From Mesorhizobium sp. CA14 (GTDB lineage: Bacteria; Pseudomonadota; Alphaproteobacteria; Rhizobiales; Rhizobiaceae): DNA of 64,000 nt. Location of the stretch: contig NZ_JAIUHR010000025.1 of the NCBI RefSeq assembly GCF_020165195.1, positions 1 to 64,000 of the forward strand, written 5' to 3'. Positions 1-8,383 of the stretch are shown in pieces. Each line of letters begins with the position of its first letter. Position 1 is the first letter of the stretch. The position numbers and the translations under genes are program-made. The notes beneath the pieces were generated by a model, which was not told the DNA's origin, searched no databases, and saw nothing but the letters and a program-made list of their open reading frames with translations.

Positions 1-75
1 CATCCCCAGCGTAGAATCACAACCGATTCCGCGCCGCAATACCCTATCTTAGCGCCTATGCCCTCAAGGGGGAGA

Positions 76-1170
76 TTAGCTGCGCTCGGGAAACATCGCC
101 TTCAGCCCCTCGCGCGAGGCCTTCGCCACGCCGCGCTCGGTGATGAGCCCGGTGACCAGCCGCGCCGGCGTCACGTCGAAGGCCGGGTTGGCCGCTGGCG
201 TCGCATCCGGCGAGACGCGCACCTGCGCGACCTTTCCGTCGGCCGTCTTGCCCCACACCAGCGAAACCTCGTCGCCGGAGCGCTGCTCGATCGGGATTTC
301 CTTCAGCCCGTCGGCCACCGTCCAGTCGATGGTGGGCGAGGGCAGCGCGACATAGAAAGGCACGTCGTTGTCGGCGGCGGCCAGCGCCTTCAGATAAGTA
401 CCGATCTTGTTGCACACATCGCCATTGGCGGTGGTGCGGTCGGTGCCGACGATCACCATGTCGATGTCGCCATGCTGCATCAGATGGCCGCCGGCATTGT
501 CGACGATAAGTGTGTGCGGCACGCCGTGCCCGGCCATCTCCCAGGCGGTCAGCTGGGCGCCTTGGTTACGCGGCCTCGTCTCGTCGACATAGACATGCAC
601 TGGAATGCCGGCTTCCGTCGCCAGGTAGATCGGCGCGGTGGCGGTACCGTAGTCGACCGTCGCCAGCCAGCCCGCATTGCAATGGGTGAGGATGTTGACG
701 CTCTCGCCCGGCTTCTTCTTCGCCGCGATCTGCCTGATGATCGCAAGTCCGTTTTCGCCGATGGCGCGGTTCAGCCCGACATCCTCATCGGCGATCTCTG
801 CGGCGCGCTTGTAGGCAGCCTCCGCGCGTTCCTCCGGCGCGAGCGGCTTCAGATGCCGGCGCATCTCGTCCAACGCCCAGCGCAGATTGATCGCCGTCGG
901 CCGCGTCTTATGAAGCGTCTCCCAGACCGCGTCGAGCGCTTCGTTCGACGGATCGTCCATCATCTGGATGGCGACACCATAGGCCGCGGTGACGCCGATC
1001 AGCGGCGCGCCGCGCACCCACATGTCGCGGATCGCGGCGGCGATGCCGGCGACGCTTCCGATCGTTTCGATGCGGAACTCATGCGGCAGCCAGCGCTGGT
1101 CGATGATCTCGACCGAGCGCTTGTCGTCGCTGAGCCAGATGGTGCGATAGTGGCGTTCGCCCACGTTCAA
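76..1170 (-). CDS. mtnA: S-methyl-5-thioribose-1-phosphate isomerase
   Basis: This 364-residue protein is the aldose-ketose isomerase that turns 5-methylthioribose 1-phosphate into 5-methylthioribulose 1-phosphate in the methionine salvage route. Its length and the eIF2B-like fold signatures fit MtnA: RGAPLIGVTAAYG near residue 53, THCNAGWLATVDYG (putative catalytic Cys) near 162, and a VDETRPRNQG stretch followed by a conserved GTDRTTANGDVCNKIGTY region that holds the expected catalytic Asp. The start is probably TTG: it overlaps the mtnK stop (TTGA) and lies 8 nt behind an AGGAG. A GTG two codons later is the alternative. The gene is translationally coupled to mtnK. The later salvage enzymes (mtnB, C, D) are not nearby, so the product may instead feed an aldolase shunt. 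Confidence 0.93.
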   Translation of the reverse strand: MNVGERHYRTIWLSDDKRSVEIIDQRWLPHEFRIETIGSVAGIAAAIRDMWVRGAPLIGVTAAYGVAIQMMDDPSNEALDAVWETLHKTRPTAINLRWALDEMRRHLKPLAPEERAEAAYKRAAEIADEDVGLNRAIGENGLAIIRQIAAKKKPGESVNILTHCNAGWLATVDYGTATAPIYLATEAGIPVHVYVDETRPRNQGAQLTAWEMAGHGVPHTLIVDNAGGHLMQHGDIDMVIVGTDRTTANGDVCNKIGTYLKALAAADNDVPFYVALPSPTIDWTVADGLKEIPIEQRSGDEVSLVWGKTADGKVAQVRVSPDATPAANPAFDVTPARLVTGLITERGVAKASREGLKAMFPERS

Positions 1171-2435
1171 AGGCTCTTCTCCTGTTCGATCCGCGCGGCC
1201 AAATTGTTGACCTCGTCGATGCTGTGGATCTGGCGCCGGTTGACGGCGATATGGCGTCCGAAGCGCAAAGCCTTGGCCTCACATCTGGCGCGCAGATCGG
1301 CATTGGCAATGGTCTCGAAATCGGCATTGTGGGCCAGCCCAAGGATGCGTCGGTGCACCTCGATGCCGGCAAAGCCGAGCAGGTCGGTCCAGATGGAGTG
1401 CAGCATGTGGTCGAGCGCCTGTTCGGAGCCGAGCAGGTCGCCCTGATCCTCGAACAGGCTCCTCTGGTAGAGGATGCCGCTGCGCTCGGTTCGCCACAGA
1501 TGCGAGAACTCGGCGCGGAAGGTCGCCCAGGTCTCGGCCGTGACACCGAGCAGATAGGCGCGCATCGAGTCGCGGCTGCCCTTCTCCTCGTGGCCGCGCT
1601 GCGAGAAGAACGCCATCCAGAAATTGGCGAGCAGCATCCCGACGTCGAAGGCGATCGGGCCGTAGAAAGCGAATTCCGGATCGATCATCCGGGTCTCACT
1701 GTCGGTCACCATGATCGAGCCTGAATGCAGGTCGCCATGCAGCAGCGTCTCGGCATTGGCGGTGAAGAGATGCTTCAGCCGCTGGGACTCGACCTTGAGA
1801 TCGCGGTCTGCGCGCAGTTCGGCGACCAGGCCGTCGAGCTGCGGCGAAGTATGCCGGTTCATATTGGCGTCGAAATAGGGATCAGAAAACACCAGGTTCT
1901 CGGTGATGTCGCAGAGCTCGACATTGTCGGCGAACAGCGCCAGGTCGGCCTTGCGCTCTCTTGTCACCATCGACAGATCCGAGCCGCGGAAGAGCGTACG
2001 GGCCATGAACAGGCCGATGTCGCGTGCGATGTTCGGCAGTTCGCGGCCGTCGATCAGCGCCCGCCTGAGGATGACGTGCGGCGGCGCCAGATACTCCATC
2101 ACGATCAGCGCCTGGGTCTCGTCGAAATGGAAGATCGCCGGCACCGAGCCGGGCGCACGGCGCTCCTGCCTGGTCAGCGCATGATATTCGAAGAAGGAGC
2201 GTTTGAGCGGCAGCGGCCAGCTGTCGCCGACCAGCCGCACATAGGGCAGCGCCTGCTTGACCACCGCGGCACCCATGTCGCCTTCGACGATGAAGACGAG
2301 GTTGAGATTGCCGTCGCCGACCTCCTGTACCTTCCAGCGACTGGTGTCCTTACCGATGCGCTCGGTCAGGGCCGCGGTGTCGCCAAGGCGCTTCGGCAGC
2401 GTTTCCACGGATAATGCTTCGAACTTCCCGGTCAT
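1167..2435 (-). CDS. mtnK: S-methyl-5-thioribose kinase
   Basis: This kinase phosphorylates 5-methylthioribose at C1 with ATP and so makes the substrate of MtnA. The 422-residue protein has the aminoglycoside-phosphotransferase-like fold: GDGNLNLVFIVEG near the N-terminus (nucleotide loop), LLHGDLHSGSIMVTD (Brenner-type catalytic loop with HGDLH), and MIDPEFAFYGPIAFDVG (metal-binding DPE). A start 14 codons upstream is open, but an AGGAGGGAGAGA directly before ATG 2435 fixes this start. It is the first gene of a two-gene operon with mtnA and is divergent from the ribose-type ABC importer, which suggests that the imported sugar is the kinase substrate. Its -35 (2513-2518) and -10 (2490-2495) lie in the divergent palindromic promoter. 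Confidence 0.93.
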   Translation of the reverse strand: MTGKFEALSVETLPKRLGDTAALTERIGKDTSRWKVQEVGDGNLNLVFIVEGDMGAAVVKQALPYVRLVGDSWPLPLKRSFFEYHALTRQERRAPGSVPAIFHFDETQALIVMEYLAPPHVILRRALIDGRELPNIARDIGLFMARTLFRGSDLSMVTRERKADLALFADNVELCDITENLVFSDPYFDANMNRHTSPQLDGLVAELRADRDLKVESQRLKHLFTANAETLLHGDLHSGSIMVTDSETRMIDPEFAFYGPIAFDVGMLLANFWMAFFSQRGHEEKGSRDSMRAYLLGVTAETWATFRAEFSHLWRTERSGILYQRSLFEDQGDLLGSEQALDHMLHSIWTDLLGFAGIEVHRRILGLAHNADFETIANADLRARCEAKALRFGRHIAVNRRQIHSIDEVNNLAARIEQEKSL

Positions 2436-2506
2436 TCTCTCCCTCCTGCGCGTGGTTTCCGACGATAGCGGAGCCACAGCGGCGGGGCCAAGCTAGGAAG
2501 CGCTCT

Positions 2507-2535
2507 GGCAAATGTCAATCGTGTTGACAATTGCC
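2507..2535. promoter_or_regulatory. Palindromic operator in the divergent mtnK / ABC importer promoter
   Basis: Two 12-bp arms, GGCAAATGTCAA and TTGACAATTGCC, match at 11 of 12 positions around a 5-bp spacer. Each arm contains a TTGACA -35 box, one for each direction: 2513-2518 for mtnK and 2524-2529 for the transporter. Each is followed 17 bp further on by a weak -10 (TAGCTT at 2490-2495 and TAGCGT at 2547-2552). A bound dimer would block both promoters. The regulator is not identified; the SorC-type regulator at 11.8 kb is the nearest sugar-sensing candidate. Confidence 0.6.
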
Positions 2536-2571
2536 GAATGAGCCCATAGCGTCGCGATCCGGGAGGAACGA

Positions 2572-4083
2572 ATGGGCGCAGATGCCGTGTTCCATGTGGA
2601 GGGCCTGAGGAAATCCTTCGGCCAGAACGAGGTGCTTGGCGGCATCTCGCTCGACCTCTTTGCGGGCGAGGTGACCGTGCTGATGGGCGCCAACGGCGCC
2701 GGCAAATCCACCCTGGTCAAGATCGTCAGCGGCGTCTATGCGCGCGGTGGCGGCACGATGCGGCTCGCCGGCAAGGCCTTCGACCCGCAAACCCCCGCCG
2801 AAGCCATTCGCGCCGGCGTCGTCACCGTGCACCAGAACATCAATGACGGCGTCGTCGCCGACCTCGACGTCGCCACCAATCTGACGCTCGACCGGCTGAG
2901 CGGCAAAGGCGCGTCGTTGCTTTTCAAGCCGGCCAATGTCCGAGCCGAGGCGAGAGCCGTCGCCGACCGCATGGGGCTCGGCATCGACCTCAAGGCGCGC
3001 GTCAGCGACTTGTCGCTGGCGGATCGGCAGATGGTGGCCATCGCCCGCGCCATGGCGCATCGGCCCAAGGTCCTGATCCTCGACGAGCCGACCTCTTCGC
3101 TGTCCAGCGCCGAAGCCGACCGGCTGTTCTCGCTGATCGACCGGCTGCGCGGGCAGGGCGTCGCCATCCTTTATATCTCGCACCGCATGTCCGACATCAG
3201 GCGGCTGGCCGACCGCATCGTGTCGATGCGCGACGGTGTCGTCTCCGGCGTTTTCGACCGGAAGCCGCTCGACTATGAGGGCGCGGTGAACGCCATGCTC
3301 GGCCGCAAGATCCATCTCGACAAGGTGGTTGCAAGAAGCTCGGCCCGAGCCGTCTTCACCGCCGAGGGCCTGCGGCTGGCGCAAGGTTCGCGGCCGATCT
3401 CGATCACGCTCGGCGCCGGGGAGGTAGTGGCGATCACCGGCCTGGTCGGCGTCGGCAAGACGGCTTTGGCGGAAACGCTGTTCGGCGTGCGCAGGCCGCT
3501 TGCCGGCACCATGCACATGGACGGCAAGCCCTACGCGCCGGGCTCGGCGCGCGAGGCGATCGCCGCCGGCGTCTTCTTGGTCGCCAAGGACCGCGCCGCG
3601 AGCGGCATCGTCGGCGGCTTCAATATCGAACGCAACATCAGCCTGCCGTTCCTCAAGCGCATGTCGGGTTTCGGCGTCATGAAGAAGCGCGCTGAGCGCA
3701 TCGCCGCCCGCCGCCAGATCGACGAGCTCGGCATCGTCTGCCGCTCGGAGAAGGACGAACTCTCCGCGCTTTCCGGGGGCAACCAGCAGAAGGTGATGGT
3801 GGCGCGCTGGATGTCGCAGGCCTCGCGCCTCTTCATCCTCGACGAGCCGTTCCAGGGCGTCGACATTTCGGCGCGTCGCGACATCGCCGCCAAGTTGAGG
3901 GCAAGCGCCGACGGCCGCGCGACGCTGATCTTCGTCACCGAGCTCGACGAGGCGCTGGAGACCGCCGACCGCATCCTGGTGATGTCGGAACACACGATCG
4001 TCGGCGAGCACCGCAACGATGATATCGATCTCGACCGGCTGCTGGCGGAAGTGGCCGGCGGACCGCTCCACAGCGCGGCGTGA
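2572..4083 (+). CDS. Sugar ABC transporter ATP-binding protein (RbsA type, two ATPase domains)
   Basis: This cytoplasmic ATPase energises a ribose-type importer. It has 503 residues, the usual size of RbsA-like tandem ATPases. Domain 1 has Walker A GANGAGKST near residue 43, signature LSLADRQMVAIARAM and Walker B VLILDEPTSSL. Domain 2 has the weaker P-loop GLVGVGKTALAE, signature LSGGNQQKVMVARWM and LFILDEPFQGVD. In domain 1 the signature is LSLAD instead of LSGGQ, as is common in this family. A GGGAGGAACGA Shine-Dalgarno precedes the ATG. It is the first gene of the importer operon, with the permease and binding protein downstream. Placement opposite mtnKA suggests methylthioribose or a related deoxypentose as substrate; this is inference. 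Confidence 0.88.
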   Translation: MGADAVFHVEGLRKSFGQNEVLGGISLDLFAGEVTVLMGANGAGKSTLVKIVSGVYARGGGTMRLAGKAFDPQTPAEAIRAGVVTVHQNINDGVVADLDVATNLTLDRLSGKGASLLFKPANVRAEARAVADRMGLGIDLKARVSDLSLADRQMVAIARAMAHRPKVLILDEPTSSLSSAEADRLFSLIDRLRGQGVAILYISHRMSDIRRLADRIVSMRDGVVSGVFDRKPLDYEGAVNAMLGRKIHLDKVVARSSARAVFTAEGLRLAQGSRPISITLGAGEVVAITGLVGVGKTALAETLFGVRRPLAGTMHMDGKPYAPGSAREAIAAGVFLVAKDRAASGIVGGFNIERNISLPFLKRMSGFGVMKKRAERIAARRQIDELGIVCRSEKDELSALSGGNQQKVMVARWMSQASRLFILDEPFQGVDISARRDIAAKLRASADGRATLIFVTELDEALETADRILVMSEHTIVGEHRNDDIDLDRLLAEVAGGPLHSAA

Positions 4084-4115
4084 GATCGCAGGATGACGAG
4101 ACCCGGAGTGCAGGC

Positions 4116-5156
4116 ATGAGTTCCAGTTTGGCGGGCAAGGCAACGGCGCGGGAGCGTTCGATGACACTGCGCGCCTACGCCATCCGCTACGGCTTCATCG
4201 TCCTGCTGGTCGGATTGATCGCCTATTTCGCTGTTGCAGCCGACGGGTTCGCCTCGCCGCAGAGCGCCGTCTTCATCTTTCAGTCGGTGGCCATCACCGG
4301 CGTGCTGGCGCTCGGCGTCACGGCGACGCTCGTCGTCGGCGGCTTCGACCTGTCGATCGGCTCGGTCGCCACCAGCGCCATGATGGCGGCATCCTACGCC
4401 ATGGTCGTGCTGGAGCAGAACGCGATCGTCGTCGTCATCGCCTGCCTTGTCATCGGCGTCATCGTCGGCCTGATCAATGGCTGGCTGATCGTCTATATGC
4501 GCGTGCCCGACCTGCTGGCCACGCTCGGCATGATGTTCCTGCTGCTCGGTCTGCAGCGCATTCCGACGGAAGGCCGCTCGATCGCCACCGGCATGACCAT
4601 GCCCGACGGCTCGGTCGCCAACGGCAAGTTTTCGGAAGCCTTCCTGGCGCTCGGGCGCCACCGCATCGACTTCTTCATCCCGAACCTGATCCCGGTCTCG
4701 GTCGTCGTGCTCGTCGTGCTCGCAGCGCTGATCTGGTTTTTCCTCGAATACACCCGTTTCGGCCGCATGATGTATGCGGTCGGCAGCAATGAGAGGGCGG
4801 CTGAACTCGCCGGCGCGCCTGTCAAGGCATACAAAATCTGGGCTTATGTCATTTCGGGAGTTTTCGCCTCGATCGGCGGGATTTTGCTTGCCGCCCGGCT
4901 TGGACGCGGCGACATCGCCTCGGGTAATAATCTGTTGCTCGACGCTGTCGCCGCGGCGCTGATCGGCTACGCGGTGCTCGGCGCCGCCAAGCCCAACGCC
5001 TTCGGCACGGCCGTCGGCGCGGTGTTCGTCGGCGTCCTGCTGCAAGGCCTGACGATGATGAACGCCCCTTACTACACGCAGGATTTCGTCAAGGGCGCGG
5101 TGCTTGTCGTCGCCCTTGTCTTCACCTTCGCCCTTTCCGGCAGGGGCAAGAGATAG
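4116..5156 (+). CDS. Sugar ABC transporter permease (RbsC type)
   Basis: This is the inner-membrane channel subunit of the ribose-type importer. It has about 346 residues and eight to ten hydrophobic segments, starting with GFIVLLVGLIAYFAVAADG. It carries family hallmarks such as TATLVVGGFDLSIGSVA and the EAA-like loop AVGSNERAAELAGAPV before the last membrane segments. I chose ATG 4116, which has a GGAG eight bases upstream. A GTG at 4080 that overlaps the ATPase stop would add 12 residues and cannot be excluded. It probably forms a homodimer with the preceding ATPase and receives sugar from the binding protein encoded just downstream. Confidence 0.87.
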   Translation: MSSSLAGKATARERSMTLRAYAIRYGFIVLLVGLIAYFAVAADGFASPQSAVFIFQSVAITGVLALGVTATLVVGGFDLSIGSVATSAMMAASYAMVVLEQNAIVVVIACLVIGVIVGLINGWLIVYMRVPDLLATLGMMFLLLGLQRIPTEGRSIATGMTMPDGSVANGKFSEAFLALGRHRIDFFIPNLIPVSVVVLVVLAALIWFFLEYTRFGRMMYAVGSNERAAELAGAPVKAYKIWAYVISGVFASIGGILLAARLGRGDIASGNNLLLDAVAAALIGYAVLGAAKPNAFGTAVGAVFVGVLLQGLTMMNAPYYTQDFVKGAVLVVALVFTFALSGRGKR

Positions 5157-5195
5157 TTTCGACCGGGGCATTGAGACAAAACGGAGGAAAACGAA

Positions 5196-6248
5196 GTGAG
5201 CATCACAAGAAGACTTTTGGGGAAGGCGGCACTCGGCCTCGCTGGCGCGGCGCTGCTGGTGCAGGGCACGGCATTGGCGGCGGACAAGCCGGCGCCGTTC
5301 GATAAGCCGGGCGTCAAGATCGCGCTGGTGCGCTATCTGTCGACCGGCGACTTCTTCCAGGCCTATCTCTCCGGCGTCGAGGCGCAGGCCAAGGCGCTCG
5401 GCGTCGACCTGCGCGTGCTGGACAGCCGCCAGGACGCCGCGCTCCAGGCCGACATGGTCGACCAGGCGATCGCGCTCGGCGTGCAGGGCATCATCATCCA
5501 GCACGGCCTGACGGAATCGATGAAGGACGCCGCCCAGCGCGCGGTCGATGCCGGCATCAAGGTCGTCGCCTTCGACGTCAATGTCGAGAACCCGAAGATC
5601 CCGCAGATCGAGCAGTCGGACAAAGACCTCGCCAAGCTGGCGCTCGAGCAGGCGGTCAAGGACAATGGCGAGAGCTGGAAGGCTGGTTATGTCTATGTTG
5701 CCGGCATCGCTCCGCTCGACCGCCGCAACGAGACCTGGGTGGATGTGAAGAAGAAATATTCGGGCATCAGCGAGGTCGCGCAATTCGGCACGCTCGACAA
5801 CCCGATCGCCAACTCCGTCGCCAATCAGGCGCGCTCGGTGCTGCAGGCGCATCCCGACATCAACGTGATGTTCGCCCCCTATGACGAGTTTGCCAAGGGT
5901 GTGAAGATCGCCGTCGATGAGGCCGGGCTGAACAAGAAGATCAAGATCTATTCGGCCGACATCTCGACCTCGGACATCGCCGCGATGCGCGAACCGGACA
6001 GCGCCTGGGCGGCGACCGCCGCCACCAATCCCGCCGTGGTCGGCCAGGTCTCGGTGCGCGCGCTGGCGCAGCTGCTTGCCGGCGAGGATCCCGGCCACAA
6101 TGTCATCGTGCCGCCGACGCTGATCACCCAGAAGGAGCTGATCGACAAGGACATCAAGAACATGGAAGACCTGTCGGCCAAGCTGCCGCAGTTCGCCCAT
6201 GCCGATGTCGCGATGCCGGCCTGGATGCCGAACCCGAACGCCAAGTAA
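5196..6248 (+). CDS. Periplasmic sugar-binding protein of the ABC importer
   Basis: This is a secreted solute-binding protein of the Peripla_BP_4/RbsB type, 350 residues long. The GTG start follows ACGGAGGAAAACGAA. An N-terminal signal peptide is clear: SITRRLLGKAALGLAGAALL followed by an AxA-like site near ALAADK. The mature part shows the pattern of two alternating lobes (VKIALVRYLSTGDFFQAYLS, VDQAIALGVQGIIIQHG, IKVVAFDVNVENP, INVMFAPYDEFAKGVKIAVDE). It is the last gene of the importer operon and is followed by a hairpin at 6277-6299. The ligand is unknown; methylthioribose or 5-deoxyribose is suggested by the divergent mtnKA. Confidence 0.87.
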   Translation: MSITRRLLGKAALGLAGAALLVQGTALAADKPAPFDKPGVKIALVRYLSTGDFFQAYLSGVEAQAKALGVDLRVLDSRQDAALQADMVDQAIALGVQGIIIQHGLTESMKDAAQRAVDAGIKVVAFDVNVENPKIPQIEQSDKDLAKLALEQAVKDNGESWKAGYVYVAGIAPLDRRNETWVDVKKKYSGISEVAQFGTLDNPIANSVANQARSVLQAHPDINVMFAPYDEFAKGVKIAVDEAGLNKKIKIYSADISTSDIAAMREPDSAWAATAATNPAVVGQVSVRALAQLLAGEDPGHNVIVPPTLITQKELIDKDIKNMEDLSAKLPQFAHADVAMPAWMPNPNAK

Positions 6249-6276
6249 GGGGTTCCGCCTGTCGCAAATGAAGAGA

Positions 6277-6305
6277 GCGGTCCAACGGGCCGCTCTCTGT
6301 CTTTT
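6277..6305. terminator. Hairpin between importer operon and DUF1127 gene
   Basis: AGAGAGCGG and CCGCTCTCT form a perfect 9-bp stem with a short loop, followed on the plus strand by GTCTTTTC. It lies between two convergent genes and could end transcripts from either side; the T-run favours the plus-strand importer operon. Confidence 0.65.
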
Positions 6306-6324
6306 CAGCCGGTCCGAGGCGGCT

Positions 6325-6564
6325 TTATCGCTGCCAGAAGGGCAGCTTGGCGATCTCCGCCTCGACCTCTTTTCTCGTCAGTCCGATGTCGTCGATCAGA
6401 TGCGGATTGTCCATCGCCATGCGCTTGAGCTCGAAGCGGAAATAGGCCTGCTTGCGCCGCTCGGCGATAAGGCTGCGCAAGGCCGCCAGACTGAAGCGCC
6501 CGCGCCTTGAGTGCATGGCCGATGCCGCCGCCGGACACGTAGAGAGCGTGAAGGTATCGTTCAT
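6325..6564 (-). CDS. DUF1127 (YjiS-like) small protein
   Basis: This is a 79-residue basic protein. Its C-terminal half has the DUF1127 pattern: AYFRFELKRMAMDNPHLIDD, then IGLTRKEVEAEIAKLPFWQR, that is, a helix ending in a DIGLTR motif. Members are often about 50-90 residues long and in alphaproteobacteria have been linked to phosphate, carbon and RNA metabolism; no function can be assigned to this copy. The start is ATG 6564 because GGAGG lies seven bases upstream; an in-frame GTG or ATG four codons earlier would overlap that site. It is monocistronic and converges on the sugar importer. Confidence 0.8.
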   Translation of the reverse strand: MNDTFTLSTCPAAASAMHSRRGRFSLAALRSLIAERRKQAYFRFELKRMAMDNPHLIDDIGLTRKEVEAEIAKLPFWQR

Positions 6565-6685
6565 GGCAACCTCCATCGAATGAGGGATCTGAAAACCCTG
6601 GACCTGATTGAGATTGCAGTGTGCCGCAGCCGGCCGGCGGCGTAATTAAGCCCTCCCAAATAGTTCTCAAAACTTCCAAATCGTT

Positions 6686-6724
6686 AGAGCGTTTCACCGT
6701 TTCACGGAAGCGGCGAACCGCTCT
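6686..6724. repeat. Short palindromic intergenic repeat
   Basis: Arms AGAGCG and CGCTCT flank an imperfect stem built from TTTCACCGTTTCACGG-like sequence. It resembles the small palindromic elements scattered in Rhizobiales intergenic regions. It lies upstream of both the DUF1127 gene and the winged-helix regulator. Confidence 0.5.
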
Positions 6725-6740
6725 ATCCCTTTGTTTTTAC

Positions 6741-6808
6741 GCAATTCCGGACGGAGGGTTACGGCGAAGTCGCCGAACTTAACTGCTTCACACTTTTCCT
6801 GGAATTGC
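6741..6808. repeat. Palindromic intergenic repeat, variant with altered centre
   Basis: GCAATTCC and GGAATTGC form the ends, and the right half contains CTTCACACTTTTCCT as in the copy at 43421-43464. The left inner half is replaced by about 27 bases that contain a second small palindrome, GGCGAAGTCGCC. The element ends 15 bp before the start of the winged-helix/TPR gene, so it must lie in its promoter or leader. Confidence 0.55.
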
Positions 6809-6823
6809 TCTATAGATCGCCGC

Positions 6824-8329
6824 ATGCAGGGATCGCGCTTCGCTTTTGGACCGTTCGTGCTTGATCCGGGCGCGGGAACGCTGCTCCGGGGCGATGTTCC
6901 CGTCGCCGCCAGTCACCGCGGGCTGAAGCTGTTGGAGGCCCTCGTCGCGCGTCCGGGCGAAATCCTGGCCAAGGCCGAGCTGATGGACGCAGCCTGGCCG
7001 GGCACCGCGGTCGAAGAAGGCAATCTCACTGTCCAGATCGCGCAGCTCAGGAAGCTGCTCGGTCCGGCGACAGGTGGCGGCGAGTGGATCGCCACGGTGC
7101 CGCGCGTCGGCTATCGCTTCACCGGTACGGTCAAACAGCCCGACGCTACGCGCAAACCCTTGCCGCTGCCCGGCAAGCCGTCGATCGCCGTGCTGCCCTT
7201 CGTCAATCTAAGCAGCGATCCCGAGCAGGACTCTTTCGCCGATGGCCTGACCGAAGACCTGATCACCGATCTCTCCCGGATCCCGGGCCTCTTCGTCATC
7301 GCGCGCAACTCGGTCTTTGCCTACAAGGACAAGGCCATGGACGTGCGCGCCATCGCCGCGGAGCTTGGCGTGCGCTACCTGCTGGAAGGCAGCGCCAGGC
7401 GCGCCGTGGGGCGCGTGCGCATCAATGCGCAGCTGATCGACGCGCTGAGCGGCGAGCATCTCTGGGCGGAGCGTTTCGATCGCAGCCTTGAGGACATTTT
7501 CGCCGTTCAGGACGAGGCGACAGCCAAGATCGTCGAGGCGCTGCTCGGGCGGCTGCGCGCGCTGCCGGAGCGCAACCGGCCGAAGAGCCTCGAAGCCTAT
7601 GATCTTGTCGTCCGGGCGCGAAAACTGTTCGACGAGTCGCCGCAGATGGCGCGCGAAGCGCATCTGATGCTGACGCGCGCGGTCTCGCTCGACCCGGACT
7701 ACGCGGAGGCTTATCGTTGGCTCGCGATGAACCATTGGATGGGCTGGGTGCATTGGGGCGAGCCGTTCGAGCCTGCCCGCAGCACGGCCCTGGAACTGGC
7801 GCGCAAGGCTGTGGCGATCGATCCCAACGACGCCGGTTGCCGCTGGGTTCTGGCGAACCTTCTTGCCTATGAACGCGATTTCGAACGGTCCGAGGCGGAA
7901 TTCGCCAAGGCGATCGAGCTCGATCTGAACGAGGCGGATATCTGGGCAACATTGTCCGATATCGACGTGCTGGGCGGGCGGGTAGACGAGGGCCTGGAGC
8001 ACATCCGGAAGGCCTTCCGCCTCAACCCCTTTCCGCCGAGCTGGTATTATCTGACGCTCGGCCAGGCACAGTATGCGGCCCGTGACTATGAAGCGGCCGT
8101 CGAGACGCTGCGCCGGGACGAGACCTACCGCACAAGCTCGCGCCGCTTTCTGGCGGCAAGCCTGGCGCAACTCGGCCGTCTCGACGAGGCGCGCACCGAG
8201 GTCGCGCTGTTCCTCGTCGGTAATCCGCATTTCTCCACGCAGCGCTGGGTCGAGACGGAGCCGTTCCGTGACGACGCGACGCTTGATCATTTCGTCGATG
8301 GCTTCCGCAAGGCCGGGCTGCCGGACTGA
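6824..8329 (+). CDS. Winged-helix transcriptional regulator with TolB-like and TPR domains
   Basis: This is a predicted soluble DNA-binding regulator of 501 residues. Residues about 1-100 form an OmpR/PhoB-type winged helix (FGPFVLDPGAGTLLRGDVPV, EILAKAELMDAAWPG, LTVQIAQLRKLLG, VPRVGYRFTG). Residues about 115-255 match the TolB-like/FlgO-type domain found in CadC-like and adenylate-cyclase-like proteins (SIAVLPFVNLSSDPEQDSFA, LTEDLITDLSRIPGLFVIAR, GEHLWAERFDR). Tetratricopeptide-like helices fill the C-terminus (LDPDYAEAYRWLAMNHW, IDPNDAGCRWVLANLLAYE). I see no membrane segment, unlike CadC. The start at ATG 6824 places the winged helix at the N-terminus; a longer reading frame from 6731 would run through the palindromic repeat. 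The target genes are unknown. Confidence 0.82.
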   Translation: MQGSRFAFGPFVLDPGAGTLLRGDVPVAASHRGLKLLEALVARPGEILAKAELMDAAWPGTAVEEGNLTVQIAQLRKLLGPATGGGEWIATVPRVGYRFTGTVKQPDATRKPLPLPGKPSIAVLPFVNLSSDPEQDSFADGLTEDLITDLSRIPGLFVIARNSVFAYKDKAMDVRAIAAELGVRYLLEGSARRAVGRVRINAQLIDALSGEHLWAERFDRSLEDIFAVQDEATAKIVEALLGRLRALPERNRPKSLEAYDLVVRARKLFDESPQMAREAHLMLTRAVSLDPDYAEAYRWLAMNHWMGWVHWGEPFEPARSTALELARKAVAIDPNDAGCRWVLANLLAYERDFERSEAEFAKAIELDLNEADIWATLSDIDVLGGRVDEGLEHIRKAFRLNPFPPSWYYLTLGQAQYAARDYEAAVETLRRDETYRTSSRRFLAASLAQLGRLDEARTEVALFLVGNPHFSTQRWVETEPFRDDATLDHFVDGFRKAGLPD

Positions 8330-8383
8330 TGCGGCGACGCGGCCAACTGGCCGCTGCCGAGATTTCGAATCCTCAGGTCTTTT

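Noticed and set aside
2515..6200. Long minus-strand frames opposite the sugar ABC operon
   Set aside because: Their composition (Arg/His/Asp repeats) follows the codon pattern of the plus-strand genes, which have clear family motifs and ribosome-binding sites.
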